This document shows positions 1 to 11,543 of a stretch of DNA of 64,000 nt, piece by piece; position 1 is the stretch's first letter; each line of letters begins with the position of its first letter. A model generated the notes under the pieces. That model was given only the letters and a program-made list of their open reading frames with translations, was not told the origin of the DNA and made no database searches. The translations under genes were made by a program, and so were the position numbers. The DNA is from Allium sativum. Lineage: Eukaryota > Streptophyta > Magnoliopsida > Asparagales > Amaryllidaceae. The DNA lies in the NCBI GenBank assembly GCA_030737875.1, contig CM060915.1, positions 574,848,577-574,912,576 of the forward strand, given 5' to 3'.

Positions 1-370
1 TTCATTTCCATTAGGGTCTTGAAGGTTGCGGTGCCATGCGAAGTGGAAGAGTTAGAGGAGAGAAGTGGATGGGTTTGGCTATAAATTGGGTTCAATTTTG
101 TTTAATTTCCTGTAGCATGCGTGAGGATGGTGCGTAGAAGATGGATGAGGTGGCATGATTTGTTTGGTGAGAGTTTACCTTATTTATTTTATTTTAATTT
201 GAGAATCCAAATGATAATCGCGTATAACTTTTGCATACGAGCTCCAATTGACACACGGTTTATTGCGTCGGAATCATATCGACGAGCTCTTCACGATGGC
301 GCAATTTGGATAGATTATAAGACAGTTAAATTTTGGGGCTTATTTTGGATTTCAAATGCGTTCAGAAACA

Positions 371-381
371 AAGGTGAGTAA
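371..381 (+). other. Splice-donor-like site in LTR G
   Basis: AAAG|GTGAGTAA fits the plant 5' splice-site consensus, with GT at 374-375. Sites of the same form occur at equivalent places in LTR families C, D and E. Usage is inferred, not shown. Confidence 0.35.
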
Positions 382-1244
382 TTAAACCCACTCACACCTA
401 AATTAAATATTTGATTGTCAGTTAAATTGAATTCATGTTATGATATGATTGTTGTTTGACTGTTTAAATTTATTATTTATGTTAAACTTGCGTAGACTGT
501 ATAATATAATTCAATTATTGATATAAATTGTACAGTTATAATTTAATTTCTATTTAAAAACCTCATATCTAATGACTAGTAAATTGATATCACATTGACC
601 TATTTAGATGTAGTGATTTTGATAGATGCCATGGATTTATATATTGATGTATTGATATATAATTCATATTATTATCGACATTGTCTATATACGCCTTTTG
701 ATTTTGCTGATTAATCCCAACTTTTACCCTTGATGTTATGGGCATCAAATAAAACTGTGATTAATCATTTAAATAAATTAAGAACGTAGGTTGAAATGAT
801 AAATACCTATGACCCTGATTTGGATTGAAATGATATATATCCTTTGGCTAAATACTGAAATTAAATTTTAAGTACCACTTGGCCATTAGATAGAAAAATT
901 ATATACGGACACTGATTGGTTAAATAAAAATTGTTTTTAACCTTGAATTTAGAAATTTTGTTTTAAAGACAAATAAATTATATTATTAATCTATTTTCTT
1001 TAATTTGAACTTTAAGGCTTGAAATTAAAATCTTAAATTTTAAGGAATTCGTATATGTGAATAACTGAGTTGAAACTAAATTGAGTATAAAAATATAAAT
1101 TTATCGAAATTGAATTATTTATCCATCTTTGATATTTACTTTAAATTAACTTGATTTATAGTAATAATTGAACTGTGAACTCGAGATCTTTATAAACGAA
1201 TTATTCAAAATGAGAATCATAATTAAAATTCAATTATTTGAATC

Positions 1245-1458
1245 ACCCGACGCTCCTAGCTCAGTTGGTTAGAGGTGGGCGAATTGGGATGAGACATAGG
1301 TCTCAGGTTCGAGGGCCACCTCTGCCAATTTATAGGGGTGACTACCTAGGTAGTGTGAAGGCGTTGAAAAATCGGGGTATATCACTACCCGTGGGATTTA
1401 CTAAGACCGACAAGCAATGGCTTGAGTGAAGTCTTAGGTTCCACACGTAAATAAAAAA
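1245..1458 (+). mobile_element. tRNA-derived SINE
   Basis: About 214 bp. It starts with a tRNA-like head carrying a pol III A box (TAGCTCAGTTGG, 1257-1268) and a B box (GGTTCGAGGGC, 1306-1316). A non-tRNA body of about 130 bp follows, and it ends in an A-rich tail (ATAAAAAAAA). It is flanked by a perfect 13-bp direct repeat AATTATTTGAATC at 1232-1244 and 1459-1471, the target-site duplication expected from LINE-mediated insertion. The corresponding positions in related LTR copies lack this insert as far as I can align them. It is not a functional tRNA gene, because the head lacks a proper 3' acceptor and runs on into the body. Confidence 0.85.
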
Positions 1459-3436
1459 AATTATTTGAATCGAACTATTAAATCAAATTATTAGAAATCG
1501 AACTGTTATATCGAATTGGAATATAAATGGGAAGTCAATTCCTTTTGAATTAAGATATCGAAATTTAGTCCAATTAATTTGAAATTGGAATATGATTTCC
1601 AGTTTGGTTAAATTTTGAAGAAATGATTCTAATTCCAACTATAGTATTTTAAACCATTTTATAAACTAATTTTATAATAATTATTTTCTTTATATATTAT
1701 TTACCTTATAACTATTTATTTTATTATTTATTTTCAATAAACCATTTTTATAATTAAATGTTTATTTTATAAACTATTTTATATTTTAACTTTCGATTTT
1801 ACTAAATCTGAAAATTCTATTTTAAATACAAAATTTTTATTTTCAAACTATTTCAATTATATATCTAAACTATTTTAAATGTATTTGTAACTATTTTAAT
1901 ATTCAGATTATTTTAAAGTTGGAATTGTTTCAAAATTTTAAGTTTGGTTTTAAATGGAGATTTTAATATGAAATATTCTATTTTGACTATTGAAACGTGT
2001 TTAAAGAAAAATCTGATATTTTGATATGAAGTATGAATCTCTTTGAAATGTAAAAAAACTGACTGGTGTGAAAAATGTAAACGTTTGGTTGTTAAAGAGA
2101 CTGAGATCGGATATTGTCATACTCTCTGCCAATATGGAAAACCCCTTTAACAACTGTGTATGCGGTGGAGTTCCAGAATGAAGTAGGTTGATTTTGAGGA
2201 GATTACTGGATTCGAAGAAAGAGAACGATTATGGATGTCCTTGACCTTCAGGTCATAATTAAAATGACTAAAACAGGGCTATACCGGACCAAGTGGTGTT
2301 AGCTACCTCCATCGACAACACTTCTTCCTTTATTACTACAGTCCCTCAGTTTGATTGCTTTGATTTGATGTGCATCCGTGATTTGGGAGTGTTGTTCGAG
2401 GTGGGTGGTAGTCGCGGCTATGCGTTACCACCAATCTGGGCGTACAACTAGTATATTCTTACTTTGGGCATTCCTCGTGTGCCTTATCATGTTATCCTGA
2501 TCGAGCCCCCGACGACTTTGATTTGTACCTACCTATGGAGTGTCCTCTGATAGCCACTGGATTATGGTGGACTTTACAGTATCTGTATAGATAAAGGTAT
2601 CATAAATGGTGTAAGGGTAAAAATGTAATCCCGCGTACGCTATTTTAATATGTTATATTTAACCATAGACATTGTTATAAAGCGTATTGTATTATATAGT
2701 ATCTAGTTTAATGGATCCTTAGGAGATGGAAATTCCCGTAACATCTCTTAAGTTATTGCACTCATATTATCACATGAATTTGATTTAACTAATATGAGAA
2801 TATTTGTAACGACCCGTATTCTACGTATCGAAGGATCGTAGAATATTTATTTCTTTCACATACGAAGTCGTATGGTCATGTAACTTTGGGAGACGACTAT
2901 TGGGGTCATTTCCCATATTCATGATTTTTACCAATTTTTAAATGACCATTTTGCCCCTAGTTGATCTTGTTTCGGCCATAACTTTTGATTGGAAAGGATT
3001 TTTGACCTGAAACCACTTCCATTAGATCCAGATAATGGTTTACCTTTCCGTAAATTGGTCGTACATGAAAAACGGACTTACCATTTGGGAGATATAGCTG
3101 AAATAAGGTTTGGAAGATGAAAAACTGCTTAACTGGGCCAAATGAGGTGATTAGTGAATGGGCCCATAACCCATTTCGGGATTAGGGTTATGGGGAGGCT
3201 GAAATGAGCTAGGTTTTCATTTCATTTCAGTTTTCTAGCTGCCACTTTCATTCTAAGAACGCTAACAATGGCTTCCAACATCTAGAATCACCTCTAATCA
3301 CTTTCTAATCAAGTATTAGCCTAATCTACGTCAAATCAAAGGGGAATGGCACCAAAGAAAGGTTAGAACTGCTGTGTTGTCTTGGGACCATCGCCAAATC
3401 AGAGGATAGTTCAGTTTTGAAAGTTTATTTGTGGCT

Positions 3437-3445
3437 AAGGTGTGT
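3437..3445 (+). other. Splice-donor-like site in E 5' LTR
   Basis: AAG|GTGTGTG with GT at 3440-3441. The 3' LTR (GT at 13234-13235) and the solo LTR (GT at 9625-9626) have the stronger AAG|GTGAGTG. With the acceptor at 5496-5497 it would define an intron of about 2.06 kb ending just before gag. This is inference. Confidence 0.35.
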
Positions 3446-4370
3446 GATTTGCATAGTTCCTCACTAATTATGGTTAATTAATGGTAATTAGTGTTAATTA
3501 GCGAATTTAAACATGATTAAATTCTGGAAAAATGTTCACAAATTTTGAAATATTGTTTTAGGCCTCTGTTAGAAAATTTGGTTAATTTGATTAAGTTTTG
3601 CTAATCATATCATTAGTTATGCTTAAACATGCGTAAGGGAAAATAAGGGTTTTTGGGTATGTTTGATCCGTTTTGACATATCATAGTGTTGTTTGCTGTT
3701 GTGGATAATTATACATGTTGCTATGACTATATGATATGTTATGTGATTGATTAGAAAAGTTAGAATGGTCGAAAACGCCATCGTATGGCGTAAAACAGTC
3801 GCTGAAAGAGTTATAGGAAATGTGCTGGACCCGGATTGGATCGCCTCTCCCTTCCCCGACCCGACCCGGTCATGAGACCCCTTTACGAGATGCCACGCTC
3901 CATCCATGACGAACTGCTTCAGAAGATGAGGAACCGACGACCAAGGAGGATCACGAACCAGAAGCTCCGACCCGACCCAAAGCTTGGTCACGACCCGAAC
4001 CGATCTGGAGCAGACATGAAGCAAGTCACGAACCGTGGGCCACCTACCCTCACCACGGTCCAGCTTGGGCACCACGACCCGATCCGACTGAGGGAGCACG
4101 AACCGACCAGAAGGAAGCTGATGACTACATACTAAACAAGGGGAAGAGAATCGATCTGAAAGGAAGTTTGTTTCTGAACCAGATGAAGACCGATCCGAAG
4201 AAGACCAAAACCCGAGATGCAGAGGTAGTCCATATGGGAAGTAGAACCCAGGATCCAGATGGGAACCAATGAGTGAACTTCATGAGTTAGGCTTTGCTGC
4301 GGGATGTGTGCAAAGGGGTTATCGACGTCCATGGCTTTGATTCACCACCGAGACAGGTGTTAGGCTACGT

Positions 4371-4535
4371 ATCAGTGCAGTGGGGTAATTATTACTCCAT
4401 GGGGCTGAGTGATCGTAGCATGGCTATGAGTCAGTGCACTGGAGTTGTTATGACTTCATGGGGCAGAGTGGACATAGCAAGGACCAGTGCAGTGGCGTCA
4501 TTATGACTTCATGGGGCAGAGTGGTCATAGCAAGG
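4371..4535 (+). repeat. Three tandem copies of a ~59-bp repeat in the E 5' LTR
   Basis: Units begin CAGTGCAGTGG or CAGTGCACTGG at about 4373, 4432 and 4485 and contain CATGGGGCAGAGTGG and CATAGCAAGG. The third unit is shorter than its counterpart in the 3' LTR. The missing bases lie between two CAGTG direct repeats, as in a slippage deletion. Confidence 0.8.
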
Positions 4536-4919
4536 AATGGGTGGTTAGAGCGGTGGATATCGTATGCTTTACGCACTAAGTGAGAGATGTGAGGATGGTT
4601 GCTATGCTTGATTGTTTGTTATCACTATGTCATTCACACCCCCACCCCCGTATTCTTTACACCTTATGTTTAGTGGCACCTTAGAGTATTGAGCGGTATG
4701 TTGTGCTAACTCTTTGGTTGCAGGTCCAGGTTCAGGTATGGTTTAGTATACCTGTTATTGTTCCGTTTTAATGCTTATCGCTCATACCAGACTTTTGTCT
4801 GACCCAGAGTTTTATGTCTCTTCTTATTACTCTGGGTGCTCTTAAATGGGCAGACTAGAGACAGGTTAGGTGGTATGCACGGGTAGCTGTACCGGAGACG
4901 AGTAGGAGGCTCCCACGTA

Positions 4920-4921
<2 letters not shown>

Positions 4922-4951
<30 letters not shown>
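4922..4951 (+). repeat. (AT)n microsatellite
   Basis: 30 bp of alternating AT in the 5' LTR of E. The equivalent tract in the 3' LTR is about twice as long (14713-14771). Confidence 0.95.
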
Positions 4952-4953
<2 letters not shown>

Positions 4954-5307
4954 TCCCTGTGTCGTTACTGGTCACTACTTTGGGCATTAGTAGTGTATTT
5001 TCCTTTCTTTTGCTTTAGAGACATTTTTAAAGGTGTAATAATGATGATGTGGAACATAAGCTATAATTGGATTCTCCGCGGCTATGATGTTTAATCTTCA
5101 GCTTATGCACTGTTTCACTTGTTTTACGTCAAAGTATGTTATTATTATACTTTATTCCATGTGTTGTGAGATATTCTGCAGGTTCTTTTTAGTTCACCTG
5201 TAAGTTCTCTTCTTTTTCCTTTCTTTGGCGACCGTCCCGTGCTGGTTGGACATCGGCACAACGCACTTCCATGGGAAATGTCGGCTGGTGCGGGACGGGC
5301 CGTCACA

Positions 5308-5325
5308 TTTGGTATCAGAGCCAGG
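5308..5325 (+). other. Primer-binding site of element E (tRNA-iMet)
   Basis: TGGTATCAGAGCCAGG starts at 5310, two bases after the LTR end. This is the standard plant initiator-methionine tRNA primer site for minus-strand DNA synthesis. Confidence 0.93.
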
Positions 5326-5484
5326 TTGCGTAGTTAACCTATGGAAAGATACCAAGGACAGATAATATGTATATGAAAGCGCATATTTGTGATTATTTTG
5401 GTTTTCAAAAGCTATATATATACTATTAGTATAGCTAAGGATGAAGTCGCACTGCACTAAAACCACAAAGAGGATGGTTAATCG

Positions 5485-5498
5485 TTTCTCTTTACAGA
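5485..5498 (+). other. Splice-acceptor-like site before gag
   Basis: A pyrimidine-rich run ending in a consensus acceptor (TTTCTCTTTACAG, AG at 5496-5497) lies 9 nt before the gag ATG at 5506. It could pair with the donor-like site in the LTR. No transcript evidence is available. Confidence 0.4.
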
Positions 5499-5505
5499 TT
5501 GAACG

Positions 5506-6548
5506 ATGAGCCGATATACGAGGGGTGCTGGTAGAGGAGCCAACACTGGGAATGCTCCTGACATGAGGGCTATGTTTACTGACTTCATGAGAGAGATGCT
5601 TAGAAATGTGCAAGGAGAAGTTCCCAATGCTGCAAATGGTGGTGGTGCAGCAGTGCAGGCGCCTAGGGCCCATTTCGCCAAGCTATGCAAGGATTACACT
5701 AGTCTTAGTGGAAAGCCGTTCCACGGAATGGAATCGGCAAAGGATGTTCAGGATTGGTTGGATAGTTGTGAGCGTATTTTCAAAGACTTAGGTATCTAGG
5801 ATGCGATGAAGAGAAAGCTAGCGTCCCATCAGCTGCAAGGATGGGCGATGAATTGGTGGAATGCTATTAAGGCAGCTACTCCAGAGGACCATGTTACAAG
5901 GGATCAGTTTAAGGCCCGATTCGGTGAAAAATTTATCCCAGTTGCTCAAAAGTTAGAGTTATTTAGGAAGTTCTTGAAGCTAAAGCAGAATGGTAGGGCT
6001 GTCTCGGAGTATATTGCTGAGTTCGATACTTTATCAAAGTATGGACTATCTCTTATCGACACTCCCGAGAAGAAGAACGAGAAGTTCATAACAGGCTTAG
6101 ATCAGTACTTGGGGAAAGGCTTATTAACCACATCAATGAGACGTTTGAATCGATTGTGGGGAAAGCATTGAGGTCATAGAGTCTTTACCCTAAGTCAAAG
6201 ACTGAGGTTGCACCTACAGAGGAGCCAAAGCCACAAGCAAGCGGTGGAGGCAAGAATGGTTCTCAGAATAAGAGAAAACAAAATCATACCAAGGATGGCC
6301 AGAAGAAAAAGAATAAGAAAGATGTTGAGTGCTTTAGCTGTGGTAAGAAGGGCCACTATGACAAAGAATGTCGGGCCAAGCCAGCGGATTGGAAGTGCTT
6401 CAAATGTGGCTAAGTGGGACATTACAAGGATAAGTATCCGCAACCCCTTAAAGAAAAGCAGATTGTGAAAGCATATGCTATCAGTGTTGTTCCTTCTTCG
6501 TCGAATGCCCCAACCGCGGTGGAGAAAGGAAAGAATGTTGTTATTTAA
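5506..6548 (+). pseudogene. gag: gag polyprotein region of element E, broken
   Basis: Encodes the capsid/nucleocapsid part of a Ty3/gypsy element. The start is the first ATG after the primer site, and the N-terminus is Gly/Ala-rich. The retrotransposon-gag domain spans roughly 5690-6100, with the family's conserved tryptophans and the region ending SEYIAEFDTLSKY. A CCHC zinc knuckle (C-X2-C-X4-H-X4-C, 6327-6368) follows a Lys/Asn-rich stretch. Breaks seen: an in-frame TAG at 5797-5799; a frameshift near 6110-6125 into the frame used by protease and RT; TAG at 6177-6179; TAA at 6411-6413 inside a second knuckle whose last Cys is also Tyr; and TAA at 6546-6548. Chromoviruses normally have one gag-pol frame, so these look like decay rather than programmed recoding. 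Confidence 0.88.
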
Positions 6549-6551
6549 GGT

Positions 6552-7667
6552 ATGCTTTCTGCTCATGATGTTCCTGTTCAAGTATTGTTTGATACCGGAG
6601 CTTCCAGTTCCTTCATATCTAGTGACCTGGTAGATAGGTTAGGATTGGAGCCTGAGATTGTCGATAGACCTTTGATAGTGAAGAACACGATTGGTGGTTC
6701 AACTAGCCTTAGCATGATTTGTTGTAATGTGGTCTTATTGAGTCATGAATGCATGTTTGTTTGTGATTGCTTTGTTTTGGGATTTACTGGGTTTGGCATT
6801 ATTTTGGGAGTCAATTGGCTCCAAAGATACAGGGTGATGGTAGACTGTGAGGGCTTTTTGGTGACAGTTAGAGCAAATGATGGGCGGAGGGTAGTGTTTG
6901 GTGGTCTACCTAATGATGGGGTAATGGCTAGTTTTCTAAATTCCCTCGACATCCCGCATGATGAGTTGTCAGATGTGACCGTGGCTGGCCAGTATCTGGA
7001 TGTCTTCGAGGAAGTGACCGGGCTTCCACCACGCCGAGAGATTGAGTTCCGTATTGACTTAGTGAAAGATGCCAGACCTATAGTGATGCCACTTCGTCGT
7101 ATGGCGCCCAGGGAGCAGCGAGAGCTCGGGGTGCAAGTAAGCGATCTGTTGAAGAAAGGGTTTATCAGAAGAAGTGTATCTGAGTGGGGAGCACCAGTTG
7201 TGTTTGCTACCAAGGCAGATGGTTCCCTTCGATTGTGTGTGGACTACCGTGAATTGAATAAAGTGACGAGGAAGAATAAGTATCCTCTACCACGAATAGA
7301 TGATTTGTTTGATCAGTTAAGTGGCGCGAGAGTGTTCTCCCAGTTGGATCTCGCGACAGGTTTTCATCAGCTTATAGTGGAAGCTAAGAGTATAGCTAAA
7401 ATGGCCTTTCGGACACCGTCTGGATTTTATGAGTGGCTGGTCATGCCATTTGGGTTGACCAATGCACCAGAATATTTTGTGGATCTTATGAATAGGGTAT
7501 TCAGAGATCAGTTGAATAAGTTTGTTCTTGTGTTCGTGGATGATATCCTTGTTTATTCGAGGAAAGAGGAAGAACACCAGGAACACTTGAGGATAGTGAT
7601 GGTGGTGTTAAGAAAACACCAATTAAAAGCAAAATTTCTAAGTGTCACTTCTGGAGAAGGGAAGTGA
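6552..7667 (+). pseudogene. pol: pol of element E, part 1: aspartic protease and reverse transcriptase
   Basis: The protease active site DTGA is at 6591-6602, in the usual [10 protein letters not shown] context. The RT domain runs from about 7080, with the conserved LCVDYRELN and [10 protein letters not shown] stretches and the catalytic box FVDD at 7533-7544. Most relatives have YVDD; Phe at that place is tolerated in some retroelements, and both Asp are present. The frame is joined to the gag zinc-knuckle frame, separated only by the TAA at 6546. It ends by a single-base frameshift near 7640, after which homology continues in another frame with the conserved KCHFW and FLGY motifs. It is part of a single ancestral gag-pol, not an independent gene. 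Confidence 0.92.
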
Positions 7668-8989
7668 GGTTCTTGGGCTATGTCGTTTCAGAGAATGGTA
7701 TTGCCGTGGATCCTGCGAAGGTGGCTACGGTACAAGATTGGTCTACGCCCAAGAATGCAACGGACATAAGAAGTTTCATGGGATTAGCTGGATATTATCG
7801 CAAGTTTATCCAAGACTTCTCCAAGATAGCAGCACCATTGACTCAGTTGACTAAGAAAAATCAAGCTTTCGTCTGGGACGAAAAGTGCGAGAATGCATTC
7901 AAGAGTCTAAAGGAAAAGTTGATATGTGCACCAGTGTTAGTCATTCCTAAGGGGAATGAAGAGATGACAGTATATACAGATGCATGTGGTACCGGACTAG
8001 GTGTTGTACTGATGCAAGGAGGTAGAGTTATAGCTTATGCAAGTCGGCAATTAAAACCGCACGAGAAAAGATACCCTACCCATGACTTGGAATTAGCAGA
8101 AATCGTATTCGCGTTGAAGATGTGGAGACATTATCTCTTGGGGGAAAGATTCGAGTTGTTTACCGATCATAAATCGTTAAAGTATCTTTTCTCTCAAAAG
8201 GATCTAAATCTCCGACAGCAAAGATGGTTAGAATTCTTGGCTTCCTACGATTTCGATATCGCATACACACCAGGAAAGGGCAATGCGGTAGCTGATGCAT
8301 TAAGCAAAAGACATGCCAGTTTAGAGTCTATGTTTCTTGAGTGGAAACAACTGGAGTAAATCGCTGGGTATGATTTCAGACCAAAGTGCAAATTGGATCC
8401 AGAAATGTTAGCAAATTTGACAATCAGACCCACTTTGATTGAGCGGATCGACTCCAGTCAGAGGGACAGTCCTAACCTATTGGAAATCACCTCAAAGTTA
8501 GAGATGGGAATCGACGAAGAGATGAACAAGTATGGGCTTGATCGAGATAGATGGCTTAGAAAGAATGGAAGACTAGTTGTACCCAATGTCAATGGATTGA
8601 GAGATGAAGTGCTTAGAGAATGTCATCACTGAAAACTGACTATACATCCCGGTGGTAATAAAATGTATCGAGACATGAAGCGGACCTACTACTGGGAAGA
8701 GATGAAAAGAGACGTTGGGAAGTTTATATCCAAATGCATAAACTGCCAGTTAGTTAAAGCTGAGCAAAAGAAGCCTAGTGGTTTGTTGCAACCATTAGAA
8801 ATTCCAGAATGGAAATGGGAACAAATCTCAATGGATTTCATTGATGGGTTACCAAGAACTAGGTCGGGCCATGATAGCATTTGGGTGGTTGTGGACCGAT
8901 TGACCAAGAGTGCAAGATTTATACCTATCAAGTCGAATAGGACGGCAGCTAAGTTAGCGGAACTATATGTAAAGTGGGTAGTGGTATTT
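7638..8989 (+). pseudogene. pol: pol of element E, part 2: RT connection, RNase H, integrase N-terminus
   Basis: Continues pol in the third frame. RNase H has its acidic residues in place: TDA at about 7978, the Glu in DLELAE, TDHK at about 8163, and NAVADALSK at 8281-8307. An in-frame TAA at 8357-8359 and a TGA at 8630-8632 interrupt it. The integrase HHCC zinc finger follows (two His near 8624-8629, Cys-X2-Cys at 8735-8746). The first catalytic Asp of the DDE core is at 8834-8836 (MDFIDG). Sequence stops at 8989, where a solo LTR is inserted. The stops lie in otherwise intact homologous frame, so they are point mutations. Confidence 0.92.
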
Positions 8990-11538
8990 TGTAACAACCC
9001 GCATTCTACGCATCGCAGGATCGTAGAACATTTATTTCTTTCACATACGAAGTCGTGTGGTCATGTAACTTTGGGAGACGACTATTGGGGCCATTTCCCA
9101 TGTTCATGATTTTTGCCGATTTTTAAATGACCATTTTGCCCCAAGTTGGTACTGTTTTGGCCATCACTTTTGATTGGAAAGGAATTTTGACCTGAAACCA
9201 CTTTCATTAGATCCGTTTGATGGTTTACAATTCCGTAGAGTGGTCACATTAGCCAAACGGACTCACCGTTTGGGAGATATGGCTGAAACAAGTTTCAGGA
9301 TAGTGAAAAACAGCTTAATTGGGCTAAACCGGGTGATTAACAGATAGGCACAATGGGGAATTTCGGGATTAGGGTTATGAGGAGGCTGAAACCAGTTAGA
9401 GAACGATCTTATCTTCATTTTTCAGCCGCCACTTTCATTCTTGAACCCTAACAATGGCCCCAACATCTAGAAACATCCCCAAATCACTTTCTAATCAGGG
9501 ATTAAGCTTAGCAACATCAAATCAAAGAGAAATAGCACCAAATCAGTATTAGAGCTGCTGTTAAACACCAGTATTTTCCCAAATCAGTGAGGATTCAGTT
9601 CAGAGAATTTTATTTGTGGCTAAGGTGAGTGATTTGCATAGTTTTGCACTAATTACGGTTAATTAAGGGTAATTAGTGAAGATTAGCAAATTTATACATT
9701 AATAAATTCTGGAAAAATATTTATAAATTCTTAAACAATGTTTTAGACCTCTGTTAGAAATTTGGTTTGATTTGGTTAAGTTTTGCTAATCATGTCATTA
9801 GTTTTACTTAAATATGCTTAAGGGAAAATATGGGGTTTTGGCTATATTTGATCCATTTTACATGTTATGGTTGATGTTTTGGTGTTTATGGTCACTTCTA
9901 TTTGTTGCTATGACTGTATGGTATGTTTTGTCATTGATTAGAACTGATAGATTGGTTGAAAATGCCGTCGTATGGCGTAAAACAATCGCTGGAAAGTCGC
10001 AGGAAATATGCATGGCTTCGAACCGGATCGGATCGGATAATTGGGCTCGGATCGGATAGGAGAACTGGGCAAGGGGACCTGATTCGGATTGGAACCTAGC
10101 ATAAGGAGCTTGGCAAGAAGGAAGGCCATTTGCTTAGAGTTGGAGTTGGGCAGGGGATTGGATCGGAGAGACAAAAGGGGGGATCGGATCGGAGAGACCA
10201 GAAAGGGGATCGGATCGGGCGAATGGAGAAGGATGGGATCGGATCGGGAAACCTAGAAGGGAGCAACCACCGAACCGAACAGAGGATGGGCACTACACTT
10301 CCGAACCGAACCGAGGAGGGATGAAGCACTAATCCAGGCATGGACTAGGACCACCGAGCCGAACCGAGCTTGAAGATTACACCGAACCGAACCGAGCTAG
10401 AAGGGGAACACCGAACCGAACCGTACGTGTGTTATTACTACTACGTGATGACCCTTTTGAAGACCAACTCCAATTCGACCAAAACCCGAGATGCAAAGGA
10501 ATTCCAAAGGAGGAACTTTGACTCAGGATCTAGTTGGGGAACCAATGAGTGAGCTTCATGATTGGGCTTTCTGCGAGACGTATGCTAAGGGGTTCTCGAT
10601 GTCTGTAACTTTAAATCACTATGTGTAGGGAGTACATGAACGGATTCAGGGCCACAGTGGCCTAGGTACGACTAAAGGGCTATAGACCAATGAAGTGGGG
10701 TCATTTGTAAAGATTTGGTCATGATTCCATGTGGTAAGCTTCGTAGTAGCAGTAGTTGTACAAGTTGAACTCTGTCACTACTTCGATGGGTCTAGTGATT
10801 GACAGTGGTGGACATCGTAAGCTTTACGCACTGAGTGAGAGATGTGGGGATGGTTGTTATGTTTGATTTGTTTGCCATCATTATGACATGCACACCCCTA
10901 CCCCTGTATTCTTTACACCATCTGTTTAGTTGCACCTTAGAGTATTGTACGATATGTAGTGCTATCTCTTTGGTTGCAGGTTCAGGTATGGTTTAGTATA
11001 CCTGTTATTGTTCTGTTTAGATGCTTATCGCTCATACCAGACTTTTTGTCTGACCCAGAGTTTTATGTCTCTTCTTATTACTCTGGGTGCTCACATGAGC
11101 AGACTAGAGACAGGTTAGCTGGTGATGCGTGAGTAGCTGATTCGGAGGCGAGCAGGAGGCTTCCACGTATGATATATAGATACTCTCCCTGTGTCGTTGG
11201 TGGTCGCTACTTGGGCATTAGTAGTGTACCTCCCTTATCTTGCTTTTGCTTTTGAGACAGTTTGAAAAGTTGTAATAATGTTGGCTTTGGATCATAAGCT
11301 GTATCTGGATTTCCGCTGCTATGTTGGTTTAGTTTTCAGCTTATGCACTGTCTCGCCTGTTTTATGTCAAGATTATGTTATTATTATATTTTGTTCCATG
11401 CGCTGTGAGACATTCTACAGGTTCTTGATTAGTTCGTTCTCTTCTTTCCTTTCTTCTGACGATCGTTCCGTGCTAGTCGGGCATGTGTACAGCGCACTTT
11501 CGGAGGAAATGCCGGCTGGTGCGGGGCGGGCCGTCACA
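8990..11538 (+). mobile_element. Solo LTR of a related Tekay-like subfamily inside the integrase gene
   Basis: 2549 bp, TGTAACAACCCGC to GGGCCGTCACA, with 5-bp target duplication tattt at 8985-8989 and 11539-11543. Integrase homology resumes in a coding frame directly after it. No primer site or polypurine tract adjoins either end, so this is a solo LTR left by LTR-LTR recombination. It is clearly more different from the two E LTRs (roughly 15-20% by eye) than they are from each other, so it came from a different subfamily member, not from E itself. It has the AAGGTGAGTG donor-like site (GT at 9625) and a GGATCGG/CCGAACC-rich middle. Confidence 0.93.
10018..10426 (+). repeat. GGATCGG-rich then CCGAACC-rich simple repeats
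   Basis: Multiple imperfect copies of GGATCGGATCGG (10024-10240) are followed by copies of ACCGAACCGAAC (10266-10425). The equivalent place in the E LTRs has only scattered GACCCGACCC and CCCGACCCG, so this array is specific to the subfamily of the solo LTR. Confidence 0.8.
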
Positions 11539-11543
11539 TATTT

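Larger units (their letters stand above)
1..2804 (+). mobile_element. Left part of a long LTR ('G', D/F/G family), interrupted by element E
   Basis: AT-rich noncoding sequence. Its reverse complement is recognisable in 61500-64000, and much of it is also present in plus orientation in 16320-19725, so it is dispersed repeat. The stretch just before 2805 (GGATCCTTAGGAGATGG followed by AATATGAGAAT) continues at 15134 with TTAGTTCTGATCCGAG. The same order is uninterrupted in the D copy, which shows that G was one LTR split by E. It includes a SINE at 1245-1458 and a splice-donor-like AAAGGTGAGTAA at 371-381. The left end lies outside the window. The short open frame at 121-381 is not conserved and is not called as a gene. 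Confidence 0.8.
2805..5307 (+). repeat. 5' LTR of element E
   Basis: 2503 bp, from TGTAACGACCCG to GGGCCGTCACA. The end is fixed by the primer-binding site two bases later. It contains GACCCGACCC-rich stretches (about 3835-4090), three copies of a roughly 59-bp repeat (4371-4535) and an (AT)n tract at 4922-4951. The donor-like site at 3437-3443 reads AAGGTGTGT here but AAGGTGAGT in the 3' LTR. Confidence 0.92.

Noticed and set aside
121..381. 86-codon open frame at the left edge
   Set aside because: It lies in a dispersed LTR, ends at the splice-donor-like site, has no recognisable motif and is not kept in the D copy as far as I can align it.
1251..1325. Possible tRNA gene (A box and B box present)
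   Set aside because: There is no proper acceptor stem closing, it runs into a non-tRNA body with an A-rich tail, and it is flanked by a 13-bp target duplication. It is the head of a SINE.
5797..6548. Programmed stop readthrough or frameshift between gag and pol of E
   Set aside because: Multiple unrelated stops and frameshifts occur throughout gag and pol, and chromoviruses of this type normally use one continuous frame. Decay is the simpler reading.
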